A stretch of 64,000 bases of DNA, from contig CANJID010000010.1 of assembly GCA_947474395.1 (NCBI GenBank), forward strand, positions 1 through 64,000, read 5' to 3'. The DNA comes from Caulobacterales bacterium. GTDB lineage: Bacteria; Pseudomonadota; Alphaproteobacteria; Caulobacterales; Caulobacteraceae. A program made the position numbers and the translations under genes. Shown piece by piece: positions 46,670 to 57,610 of this stretch. The notes under the pieces were generated by a model that was not told where the DNA came from, searched no databases, and worked only from the letters and a program-made list of their open reading frames with translations. The number at the start of each line of letters is the position of its first letter. Within the stretch, counting starts at the first letter, position 1.

Positions 46670-48898
46670 ATGACCAGCGTCGCCACCACCGAAGCCGCTC
46701 CGGCGCGCGTCACGGGCGCCGCGCCTTGGGTCTTTGTGTTCGCCGTCTTCGCCAGCGCGGCCCTGGTGTTCCTGGCCGAGCCGATGATCGCGCGAATGGT
46801 GCTGCCGGCCCTGGGCGGCTCGCCGGCGATCTGGAACACCAGCCTGGCCTTCTTCCAAGTCGCGCTCCTGACCGGCTACGGCTACGCCCACGTCCTGCAG
46901 CGATTAGGCTCCGTGCGGATGCAGATGGCCGTCCATGTGGCGGTCCTGGCGCTCGCCGCCCTGGTCCTGCCGCTGCGGGTCTCGGACCTTCTGGGCGCGC
47001 CCTGGGAGCAGGCGCCCGCCCTTTGGTTGGCCGCCACCCTGGCGCTGTCGATCGGCCCGCCCTTCGCCGTGCTCTCGGCCACCGCGCCCCTGCTGCAGGC
47101 CTGGGCCGCGCGGCTCTACCCCACCCCGCCGGGGGGGCGTGACGCCTACGCCCTCTACGCGGCCTCGAACCTCGGCAGCCTCCTGGCGCTCGCCGCCTAC
47201 CCCATGCTGGTCGAGCCGCTGCTGGGCCTGCACGCCCAGGCCCTGTGGTGGAGCCTGGCCTACGGCGGCTTCGCCCTGTTGCTCGCAGCCCTGGCGGTGA
47301 CCGCGAGACATGCGCCACCGTCCCCCGTCGCCGACGCCGAACCGATCGAGGCTGCTCCTCCGTCCACCTGGCGCCAGCGCCTGACCTGGATGCTGCTGGC
47401 CGCCGCCCCCGCCAGCCTTCTGGCCGGGGTCACGGCGCACATCACCGCCGACGTGGCCTCCGCGCCCTTCCTGTGGGTGATCCCGCTGGAGCTCTATCTC
47501 CTGACCTTCGTCATCGCCTTCGTCGGCAAGGCGAGGGTCCCGCCCACCTGGCTCCTCCTGCTGCAGCTGATCGCCGTCGCCGGAGCCCTGGTTCTGGTCT
47601 CAGACCTCGACACGCCCTGGCCCGAACAGCTCGCCGGCCAGCTCTCGGCCTTCTTCCTCACCGCCATGCTCTGCCACCAGACCCTGGCCGCCCGCCGCCC
47701 GCCCGTTGGCCGGCTGACCGAGTTCTACCTGTGGATGTCGCTTGGCGGTGTGCTGGGCGGCAGCTTCAACGCCTTTATCGCCCCGGTGATCTTCGACGAG
47801 GTGTGGGAGTATCCCATCGTCCTGGTGCTGGCCTGCCTGGCCCGTCCCACCGGCGGCCGGCCCCTGACGATCTGGCAGACCGGCTTCCTGGCCGCGGGCC
47901 TGGTCTGGCCCATTCCGTTGCTCATCCCGCGCCTGCCCATCCCGGACGAGGTCAGGAGCGCGCTGCTGCTGGTCCCGGCGGTGATGGCCCTGATGCTGCA
48001 CCAGCGCAGGCTGGCCGTGGTCGGGCTCCTGGCCATGATCGCGCTGGCCAGCGAGGTGAACGGCATGGGGCGTTATCGCGAGCATCACCGCAGCTTCTTC
48101 GGGGTCGCCCACATCACCGAGCAGTCGACCGAGGCGCTCGGGACTATCCGCACCATGGTCCACGGCACCACCCTGCACGGCGCCCAGGCGCTGTCGGAGG
48201 AAAAGGAGTGCCAGCCGACCACCTACTACGCGCCCCACGCCCTCATCGGTCAGGTCTTCGCCACCGAGCAGGCGCGGCGTCCCGGTATGCGCATCGCCGC
48301 GGTTGGCCTTGGGGCGGGGACGGTGGCGGCCTTCGTGCGCCCGACCGACAGCATGCGCTTCTTCGAGATCGACCCCGTGGTGGGGCGCATCGCCTTCGAC
48401 CCCTCCAAGTTCTCCTTCGTGAAGGGCTGCGCCAAGGGTCCGGTGGACCTGGTCCTGGGCGACGCGCGGGTGTCTTTGACCCGCGAGCCGGCAAGCTCCT
48501 ACGACCTGATGCTGGTCGACGCCTTCTCCTCGGACAGCGTGCCGACACACCTTCTGACCACTGAGGCGTTGAGGCTCTACCTCAGCCGCCTGAAGCCGGA
48601 CGGGGTTCTGGTGCTGCACCTCTCCAACCGCAACCTCGCCCTCTCAGGCCCGGCGGCGGCGACGGCCAAGGCGGCGGGGGCGACGGCGCGGGTGGGGATG
48701 CACTGGACCACGGCGGAGACGGTCTATTACGTCGAGGCCTCGGGGGTCGCCCTGCTGGTCGCCCGTAACCCCGCGGCCCTGGAGGCCTACAACGGCCTCA
48801 CCGACTGGACCCCGCCGCAGACCCATTCACGGCCGTGGACGGACGATTACACCAACGTCTGGGGCGCCATGATCGACCACTTCCGCAGCCTGTACTGA
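46670..48898 (+). CDS. Fused membrane/spermidine-synthase-like protein
   Basis: 742 residues. N-terminal about 420 residues hold about 12 hydrophobic helices (starting PWVFVFAVFASAALVFLAEPMIARMVLPALGGSPAIWNTSLAFFQVALLTGYGYAHVL), a transporter-like region. The C-terminal part (about 500-742) is an SAM-dependent methyltransferase/spermidine-synthase-like fold (RIAAVGLGAGTVAAF, MRFFEIDPVV, DLVLGDARVSL, YDLMLVDAFSSDSVPTHLLT, LHLSNRNL). Such fused proteins are common but their substrate is unknown. Start ATG 46670; much longer upstream in-frame ORF is antisense to the CinA-type gene and dismissed. Confidence 0.85.
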   Translation: MTSVATTEAAPARVTGAAPWVFVFAVFASAALVFLAEPMIARMVLPALGGSPAIWNTSLAFFQVALLTGYGYAHVLQRLGSVRMQMAVHVAVLALAALVLPLRVSDLLGAPWEQAPALWLAATLALSIGPPFAVLSATAPLLQAWAARLYPTPPGGRDAYALYAASNLGSLLALAAYPMLVEPLLGLHAQALWWSLAYGGFALLLAALAVTARHAPPSPVADAEPIEAAPPSTWRQRLTWMLLAAAPASLLAGVTAHITADVASAPFLWVIPLELYLLTFVIAFVGKARVPPTWLLLLQLIAVAGALVLVSDLDTPWPEQLAGQLSAFFLTAMLCHQTLAARRPPVGRLTEFYLWMSLGGVLGGSFNAFIAPVIFDEVWEYPIVLVLACLARPTGGRPLTIWQTGFLAAGLVWPIPLLIPRLPIPDEVRSALLLVPAVMALMLHQRRLAVVGLLAMIALASEVNGMGRYREHHRSFFGVAHITEQSTEALGTIRTMVHGTTLHGAQALSEEKECQPTTYYAPHALIGQVFATEQARRPGMRIAAVGLGAGTVAAFVRPTDSMRFFEIDPVVGRIAFDPSKFSFVKGCAKGPVDLVLGDARVSLTREPASSYDLMLVDAFSSDSVPTHLLTTEALRLYLSRLKPDGVLVLHLSNRNLALSGPAAATAKAAGATARVGMHWTTAETVYYVEASGVALLVARNPAALEAYNGLTDWTPPQTHSRPWTDDYTNVWGAMIDHFRSLY

Positions 48899-48901
48899 GC
48901 C

Positions 48902-50041
48902 TTAGACCGGCATCTCCACGCAGGCGACGGCCTGGGCGGCGAGGCCTTCCTCGCGGCCGGCAAAGCCCATGCCTTCGGTGGTGGTGGCCTTTACGCTGAC
49001 GCGGTCCAGCGGCAGGTCCAGCAGCTCGGCGAGGCGCTGGCGCATGGCCTGGCGGTGCGGCTTTATCTTCGGGCGCTCGCACACCAGCGTCACATCGACG
49101 TTGGCGAGGCGCCCCCCCTTGGCCTGCACCAGCTTCAGGGCATGGACCAGGAAGATGTCGGACGAGGCGCCCTTCCACTGCGGGTCGGTCGGCGGGAAGT
49201 GGTCGCCGATGTCGCCCTCGCCGATGGCGCCCAGGATGGCGTCGGTCAGGGCGTGCAGGCCCGCGTCGGCGTCGGAGTGGCCGATCAGGCATTTGTCGTG
49301 GGCGATCTTCACGCCGCAGAGCCACACCCCGTCGCCGTCGCCGAAGCGGTGGGCGTCCAGCCCCATGCCGATGCGGGCGATGCGCGCGGCCCCCGCCAGT
49401 CGCTCGGCCATGGGAAAGTCCTCCGGATAGGTCAGCTTCATCAGCAGGGGATCGCCCGGCGTCAGGGCGACGCGGCCACCCGCGCGCTCGATCACCGCGG
49501 CGTCGTCGGTGGGTTCCGAATCGCCCGGCCAGGCGGCGTAGGCGCTGTTCAAGGCGTCGAGGCGGAAGGCCTGCGGGGTCTGGGCCCGCCACAGGCCGTC
49601 GCGGGGCGTGGTCTCGATCCGGTCGCCTACCTGCCGCTTCAGAGTGTCGCTGACGGGCAGGGCGGGGATGGCGCCCTCGGAGGTCTCCAGCGCCTTCAGG
49701 AGGTTCGCGACGTGGGCCGCGGTGACGAAGGGCCGGGCGGCGTCGTGGATCAGGACGGCTTCCGCCCCAGCCGCCGCCGCCAGGCCGTTGCGCACCGAGC
49801 CGGAGCGGGTCGCGCCCCCGTCGGCGAGGCTCCAGCGGGGAAGGCCGGCCAGTGCGGCCTCCGCCGTCGCGCGGTCCTCGGGACGCACCACCAGGGCGAT
49901 TTTTTCGGCGCCGGCGCCCAACAAGGCCTCGACCGACCAGCGCACAACGGGCTTGCCGGCAAGATCGCGCCACTGTTTCGGCGTCTCGGCGCCCGCTCTT
50001 GAGCCAGACCCTGCGGCCACAATGACGGCGGAAAATCTCAT
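48902..50041 (-). CDS. ispDF: Bifunctional IspD-IspF (MEP pathway)
   Basis: 379 residues, two enzymes of non-mevalonate isoprenoid synthesis. IspD (about 1-225): VIVAAGSGSRAGAETPKQW, LADGGATRSGSVRNGL, IHDAARPFV, TPQAFRLDALNSAY. IspF (about 226-379): RIGMGLDAHRFGDGDGVWLCGVKI, LIGHSDADAGLHALTDAILGAIGEGDIGDHFPPTDPQWKGASSDI, ATTTEGMGF. Fusion is common in alphaproteobacteria. Start ATG 50041. It is divergent from ntrB, whereas in many relatives ispDF and dusB precede ntrB on the same strand; no dusB is present here. Confidence 0.95.
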   Translation of the reverse strand: MRFSAVIVAAGSGSRAGAETPKQWRDLAGKPVVRWSVEALLGAGAEKIALVVRPEDRATAEAALAGLPRWSLADGGATRSGSVRNGLAAAAGAEAVLIHDAARPFVTAAHVANLLKALETSEGAIPALPVSDTLKRQVGDRIETTPRDGLWRAQTPQAFRLDALNSAYAAWPGDSEPTDDAAVIERAGGRVALTPGDPLLMKLTYPEDFPMAERLAGAARIARIGMGLDAHRFGDGDGVWLCGVKIAHDKCLIGHSDADAGLHALTDAILGAIGEGDIGDHFPPTDPQWKGASSDIFLVHALKLVQAKGGRLANVDVTLVCERPKIKPHRQAMRQRLAELLDLPLDRVSVKATTTEGMGFAGREEGLAAQAVACVEMPV

Positions 50042-50110
50042 CCTACGGCTTCTGCGATGGGAATTGGTGATTGTCCAGCTAGACGCGGGCGCCATAACCG
50101 CCTAAAAAGA

Positions 50111-50127
50111 GTGCAACCCTGGTGCAC
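50111..50127 (+). promoter_or_regulatory. Palindrome in the ispDF-ntrB intergenic region
   Basis: GTGCA-N7-TGCAC forms a perfect 5-bp inverted repeat of 17 bp. It ends 13 bp before the ntrB start. It contains TGCAACCCTGGTGCA, which resembles the TGCACC-N5-GGTGCA NtrC site but with 2 bp shorter spacing. It could be an operator for autoregulation of ntrBC, or an unrelated site. Confidence 0.4.
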
Positions 50128-50140
50128 AAATTCTAGTCAG

Positions 50141-51258
50141 ATGGTGACCCTTCCCCTGCCCGCCCTCACTCCGGAGACCCTGCGCGACCTCAGGGCGGCG
50201 GCGTTTGAGCATAGTCCCTGGCCCGCCCTGATGTTCACGGACGAGGGCGGACTGATCTCGGCCAACGAGGCGGCCGAGGCCCTGTTCGGCCACGGCCTGT
50301 CGCTTCTGGCCCGGCGCCGGTTCTTCCAGGAAGCCCTGCCTGAAGACGCCCTGGGCGCCCTGGTGCGCCGCGCCCGCCAGACCGAGACCCCGATTCGCGA
50401 GCACCGGCTGGTGATCGACCTGCCCGGCCAGCCGCCCTTCGAGAGCGAGGCCGCGGCGCTGCCCCTGCCGAGCGGGGCGATCCTTCTGACCCTGGGGCCC
50501 CGCTCCCAGGCCCCCGGCGGCGACCGGGCGACCGAACAGATCCGCTCCGTGGCCGGGATGGGCCGCACTCTGGCCCATGAGATCAAGAACCCGCTGGCCG
50601 GCATCCGCGGCGCGGCGCAGCTGCTTAAAACCAACGCCGATCTCGAGGATTCGGCCTTCGCCCAGCTGATCATCGACGAGACCGATCGCATCCGGCGCCT
50701 GATCGACCGGGTGGAGGCCTTCTCCGACCAGCGCCAGCCCGAACGCCAGCCCGTGAACATCCACGTCGTGCTCGACCGGGTCCGCGCCCTGGTGGCCACG
50801 GGCATCGGCGAGGGACTGGTCTTCAACGAGATCTACGACCCGTCCCTGCCGTTCGCCTGGGGGGACGAGGATCAGCTGATCCAGATTTTCCTCAACCTGG
50901 TGAAGAACGCGGCCGAGGCGGCCCATGCCCGAGGGGACGGCCGGGGCGAGGTGGTGCTGTCCACCGCCTACCGTCACGGCGCGCGGCTGCGCGGACCTCA
51001 TTCGGGCGACCGCCGCGGCGCACCGCTGGAAATCCGCGTGCAGGACAACGGGCCGGGCGTGCCGCCGGACCTGCGCGACCACCTGTTCGAACCCTTCGTC
51101 ACCACGAAGTCGCAAGGGACGGGCCTCGGCCTGACCCTCGCCGCCAAGCTCGTGGCCGATCACGACGGCTCTATCGAGTTCGACTCCGAGCCGGGCCGCA
51201 CTGTTTTCCGCGTTCGTCTGCCGATTGAACCGGTTCCTCCCCCCGAAAGCACCGCCTC

Positions 51259-51262
<4 letters not shown>
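50141..51262 (+). CDS. ntrB: Nitrogen regulation sensor kinase NtrB
   Basis: 373 residues, soluble. PAS domain (about 25-120, [24 protein letters not shown]), then HisKA with phosphoacceptor His in [24 protein letters not shown], then the HATPase ([60 protein letters not shown]). It phosphorylates NtrC when PII signals nitrogen limitation. ATG 50141 or GTG 50144 is the start. It overlaps ntrC by ATGA. Confidence 0.94.
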
Positions 51263-52680
<1,418 letters not shown>

Positions 52681-52745
52681 CGACTAACGTGCTCTTAAGG
52701 CAACATAGCTGTTGAATTAAAGGCGCAGTCCCTTAGCCTGTCGCC

Positions 52746-54977
52746 ATGGTCGGAACGCCGATTTCCGAGGCGACGGACGGGACCGCTCGCCTTGCTGCCG
52801 CGGACGGGCGCGGGCCCCTGCGTTACATCTTCTACGCCGGCTTCGCGGTGGCCTTCGCGGTCACCGCCCTGGCCATCTTCCTGACCACCTCCCAGCCCGC
52901 CGCCCGACCGCTCGCCTCGGCCAGCCAGTCGGTGCTGCTGGTCCTAAGCCTCAACCTGCTCCTGGTCCTGGCCCTGACCGCCGTCGTGGGCCTGCGGGTC
53001 TGGCGCCTGTTCGGTCCGGGGGTGAGCGACGCCGGGGTGAGGCTGCACCGCCGCTTCGTGATCCTGTTCGCCATGGCCGCCGTGGCGCCGGCGATCATCG
53101 TCGCCCTCTTCTTCGGCCTCCTGGTCACCCGGGGCGTGGAGGACTGGTTCAGCCAGCGGGTCCGCACCGTGGTGGAGAACGCGGTCACCGTCGCCCGCTC
53201 CTACGTCAACGAGCAGCAGGCCTATGTGGCCAGCCACATCGGGCCCATGGCCGACGACCTGAACCGCGCCGAGCCGCTGTTCGAACGCAACCGCATCGCC
53301 TATTCGGTGCTGCTGACCGAGCAGCTCGCCGCCCGCGACCTCCTTGCCGTCTATGTGGTGGATTCGGAAGGGCGGGTCCTGGCCCGCGCCGAAGGCCAGA
53401 CCGCTCCGCCCTACGCCACGCCGCCCCGCGATTACCTGGAGCACGCCGACGCCGTTCCCAGCGTCGCCCTGGAATCCAACGATCTCGTCCGGGCGGTCTT
53501 CCGCCTGAAGGCCTATCCGGACGCCTTCGTCTATGTGGTCCGGCCCATGGGGCAGGGGATCGTCAGTCAGCTTCGCCGCTCGGAGGAGGCGGTGGTGGCC
53601 TACCGCGACGCCGACGCCAACCGGGGACGCATCCAGACCATCTTCGTGCTGTCTTACGTCGCCACGGCCCTCCTGGTGCTGGTTGGATCCGTGTGGGTGG
53701 GCCTCAGCGTCGCCACCCGCATCGCCGCTCCCATCGCCCGGCTGGTGCAAGCCGCGGGGCAGGTGTCGGGCGGGGACCTTCATGCTCGCGTCGACACGCG
53801 AGGCGACCCTGAAGAGATCGCCGTCTTGTCCCATGCGTTCAATCAGATGACGAGCGATCTTCAGGGCCAGCAAGCCGCCCTGCGCGCCGCCGGGGACGAC
53901 GCGGAGCTGCGCCGACGCTTCATCGAGGCCGTGCTGTCCGGGGTGAGCGCGGGGGTGATCGGCCTCGATCCCGCCGGCAATATCTCCGCCATCAACGCCC
54001 GCGCCCTGACGCTCCTGGGCCTGACCGACGCCGCCGCCCGGGGCCATCCCCTGGCCGAAGCCGCCCCCGAACTCGCCCCTATCGCCGCCCGGGCCGCCGA
54101 GGCCGGCGACGACGCCGAGGAGGAGGTGGACGTGATCCGCCGCAACGACACCCGCCGCCTGCGGGTGCGGGCCTCCAGCGAGGCCGAGGGCGGGCTGGTC
54201 CTGACCTTCGACGACATCACCCGCCTGGTGGCCGCCCAGCGCAACGCCGCCTGGCGCGACGTCGCCCGCCGCATCGCCCACGAGATCAAGAACCCGCTCA
54301 CCCCGATCCAGCTTTCGGCCGAGCGGCTTCGGCGCAAGTACCGCAGCGAGATCGTCAAGGACGTCGAGACCTTCGACCGCTGCACCGACACCATCATCCG
54401 CCAGGTCGGCGACATCGGCCGGATGGTGGACGAGTTCTCGGCCTTCGCCCGCATGCCAGCTCCCAAGTTCGCCGCCGCCGACGCCGCGGAGCTGCTGCGC
54501 CAGGCCGTGTTCGCGCAGCGGGTGGCCTATCCAGACGTGACCGTGGACATGGAGGCCCCGGATGAGGCCATCCCCATGGTCTGCGACGCCGCCATGGTGG
54601 GTCAGGCCCTGGCCAATGTGCTGAAGAACGCCGGGGAGGCGGTCATGGCGCGCGTTCTGGCCGAGCCGGAGCCTGCGGGCCGCATCAAGGCCCGCGTGGT
54701 CGCCGACGACACCAACCATCTGCAGTTCGAAGTGGAGGACAACGGCGTGGGTTTGCCGTCCAAGGATCGTGACCGCCTCACCGAGCCCTACGTGACCACC
54801 CGCGAGAAGGGCACGGGCCTGGGGCTCGCCATCGTCAAGCGTATCGCCGAGGAGCACGGCGGGGAGCTGGAGCTGACCGACGCGCGGGTTGGGGCAGGCG
54901 CCCTGGCCATCCTGCGCTTCCCCCGCGCCGCCACCGCCGGGGCCAGTCGCCCGCTGAGCACGGAGACCGCGGCATGA
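52746..54977 (+). CDS. ntrY: Membrane sensor kinase NtrY
   Basis: 743 residues. The N-terminus has about four TM helices (about 30-150), with the periplasmic part between about 125 and 285, then a TM (FVLSYVATALLVLVGSVWVGLSVA), a HAMP (ATRIAAPIARLVQAAGQVSGGDLHARVDTRGD), a PAS (FIEAVLSGVSAGVIGLDPAGNISAIN), HisKA with His in [21 protein letters not shown] and HATPase (NVLKNAGEAVM; VEDNGVGLP; GTGLGLAIVKRIAEEHGG). It senses redox, nitrogen or envelope signals with NtrX. It is 65 bp after ntrC and overlaps ntrX by ATGA. Confidence 0.94.
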   Translation: MVGTPISEATDGTARLAAADGRGPLRYIFYAGFAVAFAVTALAIFLTTSQPAARPLASASQSVLLVLSLNLLLVLALTAVVGLRVWRLFGPGVSDAGVRLHRRFVILFAMAAVAPAIIVALFFGLLVTRGVEDWFSQRVRTVVENAVTVARSYVNEQQAYVASHIGPMADDLNRAEPLFERNRIAYSVLLTEQLAARDLLAVYVVDSEGRVLARAEGQTAPPYATPPRDYLEHADAVPSVALESNDLVRAVFRLKAYPDAFVYVVRPMGQGIVSQLRRSEEAVVAYRDADANRGRIQTIFVLSYVATALLVLVGSVWVGLSVATRIAAPIARLVQAAGQVSGGDLHARVDTRGDPEEIAVLSHAFNQMTSDLQGQQAALRAAGDDAELRRRFIEAVLSGVSAGVIGLDPAGNISAINARALTLLGLTDAAARGHPLAEAAPELAPIAARAAEAGDDAEEEVDVIRRNDTRRLRVRASSEAEGGLVLTFDDITRLVAAQRNAAWRDVARRIAHEIKNPLTPIQLSAERLRRKYRSEIVKDVETFDRCTDTIIRQVGDIGRMVDEFSAFARMPAPKFAAADAAELLRQAVFAQRVAYPDVTVDMEAPDEAIPMVCDAAMVGQALANVLKNAGEAVMARVLAEPEPAGRIKARVVADDTNHLQFEVEDNGVGLPSKDRDRLTEPYVTTREKGTGLGLAIVKRIAEEHGGELELTDARVGAGALAILRFPRAATAGASRPLSTETAA

Positions 54978-56386
54978 GCGCCCCCACCGGAGCCATGTCC
55001 GGGGACATACTGGTGGTCGACGACGAGGCGGATATCCGCGACCTCGTGGCCGGCATCCTCGAGGACGAGGGCTATTCGGTCCGCACCGCCGCCGATTCCG
55101 ACGCGGCCATCGGCGCCCTGAAGGCGCGGCGGCCCTCGCTGCTGATCCAGGACATCTGGATGCAGGGCGGCGGGCTCGACGGTCTGGAGGTGCTGGACCT
55201 GGTCAAGGGCATCGACCCGGACCTGCCTGTGGTGATGATCTCCGGGCACGGCAACATCGAGACCGCCGTCAGCGCCATCAAGCGCGGCGCCTACGACTTC
55301 CTGGAGAAGCCTTTCAAGTCCGACCGCCTGCTGCTGGTGGTCGAGCGCGCCCTGGAGGCGTCGTCCCTGCGGCGCGAGAACCGGCGTCTCAGGGCCCAGG
55401 CCCTCACCCCGGATGGCTTCGTCGGCCATTCCGCCCCGGCCCAGGCCCTCCGCTCGCTCATCGCCAAGGTGGCTCCCGCCAACAGCCGGGTGCTGATCTC
55501 CGGTCCCCCGGGCTCCGGCAAGGAGCTGGTGGCGCGGCTGATCCACCAGAACAGCGGCCGGGCCCGCGCCGACTTCGTCGCCATCGGCGCGGCGGGCGTG
55601 ACCCCCGAGCGTATGGACCTCGAGCTCTTCGGCGAGGAAGGCGAGGGGACCAGGCCGCGCAAGATCGGCGTGTTCGAGCGCGCCCACGGCGGCACCCTCT
55701 TCCTCGACGACGTCGACGCCATGCCCCGCGAGACCCAGAGCCGCATCCTGCGGGTCCTGGTCGAGCAGCGCTTCCGCCGTGTCGGCGGCGACACCGACGT
55801 GCAGGTGGACGTGCGGGTGGTCTCTTCGACCTCCAAGGACCTGCGCATCGAGATCGCCGAGGGCCGTTTCCGCGAGGACCTGTTCCACCGCCTGAACGTG
55901 GTGCCGGTGCGAGTGCCGGGTCTGGCCGAACGGCGCGAGGATATCGCCGAGCTGATCGCCTACTTCATCGACCGGGTGGCCGAGGCCACCGGGCTGCCGC
56001 GGCGGATCCTGGGCGAGGACGCGGTGGCCACGCTCCAGGTGCACGACTGGCCGGGCAACGTCCGGCAGCTGCGCAACAACATCGAGCGCCTGCTGATCCT
56101 GGCCGCGGGCGATCCGTCCGAGGTGATCACCGCCGAGATGCTGCCTTCCGAGGTCGCCGCCGCCGGCTCGGCCGCCATGATGGGGCCCGAAAGGATCATC
56201 GCCCTGCCGCTGCGCGACGCCCGCGAACTGTTCGAGCGCGAGTACCTGACCGCCCAGATCCTGCGCTTCGGCGGCAATATCTCCCGCACCGCCGCCTTCA
56301 TCGGCATGGAGCGCTCGGCCCTGCATAGAAAGCTCAAGTCCCTCGGCGTCAGCCCCCTGCGCGGGGGCGAGGACGAGGAGGAGTAG
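54974..56386 (+). CDS. ntrX: Response regulator NtrX lacking the GAFTGA loop
   Basis: 470 residues. Receiver with Asp60 (LIQDIWM), AAA+ domain with Walker A SGPPGSGKELVAR, Walker B GTLFLDDVDAM, and a C-terminal HTH (GGNISRTAAFIGMERSALHRKLKSLG). After LELFG (216-220) the loop reads EEGEGTRPRKIG, with no GAFTGA, so it should not use sigma54 in the usual way. It likely regulates by sigma70 or as repressor. The start may be Met8 (54995). It is partner of NtrY and the second regulator here without the loop. Confidence 0.93.
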   Translation: MSAPTGAMSGDILVVDDEADIRDLVAGILEDEGYSVRTAADSDAAIGALKARRPSLLIQDIWMQGGGLDGLEVLDLVKGIDPDLPVVMISGHGNIETAVSAIKRGAYDFLEKPFKSDRLLLVVERALEASSLRRENRRLRAQALTPDGFVGHSAPAQALRSLIAKVAPANSRVLISGPPGSGKELVARLIHQNSGRARADFVAIGAAGVTPERMDLELFGEEGEGTRPRKIGVFERAHGGTLFLDDVDAMPRETQSRILRVLVEQRFRRVGGDTDVQVDVRVVSSTSKDLRIEIAEGRFREDLFHRLNVVPVRVPGLAERREDIAELIAYFIDRVAEATGLPRRILGEDAVATLQVHDWPGNVRQLRNNIERLLILAAGDPSEVITAEMLPSEVAAAGSAAMMGPERIIALPLRDARELFEREYLTAQILRFGGNISRTAAFIGMERSALHRKLKSLGVSPLRGGEDEEE

Positions 56387-56389
56387 GCG

Positions 56390-57253
56390 GTGTCCCGCGT
56401 CGCCTACGTCAACGGCATGTACCTGCCCCACGGCCAGGCCGCGGTGCACGTGGAGGATCGCGGCTTCCAGTTCGCCGACGGCGTCTACGAGGTCTGGGCG
56501 GTGTTCGGGGGACGGCTGGCCGATTCCGACGGCCACTTCGAGCGGCTGGACCGGAGCCTCTCCGAGCTGCGCATCGCCGCGCCCATGAGCCGGGCGGCGC
56601 TTCAGATTGTTCTTCGCGAGACCATCCGGCGCAACCGGGTGGTCGACGGCATGGTCTATCTGCAGGTCACGCGCGGCCAGGCCCGCCGCGACCACGCCTT
56701 TCCGGCGGACGACACCCCGCCCACCGTCGTCGTCACCGCCCGCGCCGTGGACTACGCGGCCATGGAGGCCAAGGCGGCCAAGGGGGTGGCTGTCGCGACC
56801 ATGGCCGACCAACGCTGGGGGCGCTGCGACATCAAGACGGTGGGCCTCCTGCCCAACGCCCTGGCCAAGCAACAGGCCAGGGAGGCGGGCGCCTACGAGG
56901 CCTGGCTGGTGGACGAGCTCGGCCTCGTCACCGAAGGGGCCTCCACCAACGCCTGGATCGTCGATGCGGAGGGGGTCTTACGGACCCGCGACACCCAGGC
57001 CAACATCCTGCGCGGCGTCACCCGCAAGAGCCTGATCGAGATCGCCCGCGAGGCCGGCCTGCCCGTGACTGAGCGGCCCTTCACCGTCGCCGAGGCCAAG
57101 GCCGCGAAGGAGGCGTTCCTGACGGCGGCCTCGGCCTTCGTCACGCCGATCGTCGCCATCGACGGCGCAAAGATAGGCGATGGGCGCCCCGGACCTGTGA
57201 CGATGCGCCTGCGCGCCCTATATTTAGGCTACGCCCGCAATAGCGTGGGCTGA
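56390..57253 (+). CDS. dat: D-amino-acid aminotransferase (class IV PLP)
   Basis: 287 residues. It interconverts D-alanine and D-glutamate, feeding peptidoglycan. Class IV PLP pattern: VNGMYLPHGQAAVHVEDRGFQFADGVYEV, YLQVTRGQARRDHAFP, PLP Lys149 in RCDIKTVGLLPN, TEGASTNAWIV and ILRGVTRKSLIEIA. The RGFQFADGVYEV stretch and length fit Dat, but branched-chain types are similar. GTG 56390 start, 3 bp after ntrX. This ntrX-dat-hfq order is conserved in alphaproteobacteria. Confidence 0.88.
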   Translation: MSRVAYVNGMYLPHGQAAVHVEDRGFQFADGVYEVWAVFGGRLADSDGHFERLDRSLSELRIAAPMSRAALQIVLRETIRRNRVVDGMVYLQVTRGQARRDHAFPADDTPPTVVVTARAVDYAAMEAKAAKGVAVATMADQRWGRCDIKTVGLLPNALAKQQAREAGAYEAWLVDELGLVTEGASTNAWIVDAEGVLRTRDTQANILRGVTRKSLIEIAREAGLPVTERPFTVAEAKAAKEAFLTAASAFVTPIVAIDGAKIGDGRPGPVTMRLRALYLGYARNSVG

Positions 57254-57355
57254 CCCTCTGCTGCGCCTTGCGAGGCGCCAGCCGCGGGCCTAGCATTCCA
57301 GCCTTCATGTGTGTGAGGACGCCTTGTCCTCGTCTGTCCGGTAAAAGGACTTCCG

Positions 57356-57610
57356 ATGTCGAACGATAAGAAACAGAACCTGCAGGATACTTTCCTCAAC
57401 AGTGTCCGCCGGTCCAAGACCCCGCTGACCATCTTCCTCGTGAACGGCGTCAAGCTGCAGGGCGTGGTCACCTGGTTCGATAATTTCTGCGTGCTGCTGC
57501 GCCGCGACGGCCAATCGCAGCTCGTCTACAAGCACGCCATTTCCACCATCATGCCCGCCCAGCCGGTGCAGCTCTATGAACCTGGGGCGGAGGGCGAAGT
57601 CGAAGATTGA
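57356..57610 (+). CDS. hfq: RNA chaperone Hfq
   Basis: 84 residues. Sm1 and Sm2 motifs are intact: [59 protein letters not shown]. It pairs sRNAs with mRNAs as a hexamer. The C-terminal tail is short and acidic ([11 protein letters not shown]), as in other alphaproteobacteria. The 102-bp gap after dat may hold its promoter. The stop overlaps the hflX start. Confidence 0.97.
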   Translation: MSNDKKQNLQDTFLNSVRRSKTPLTIFLVNGVKLQGVVTWFDNFCVLLRRDGQSQLVYKHAISTIMPAQPVQLYEPGAEGEVED

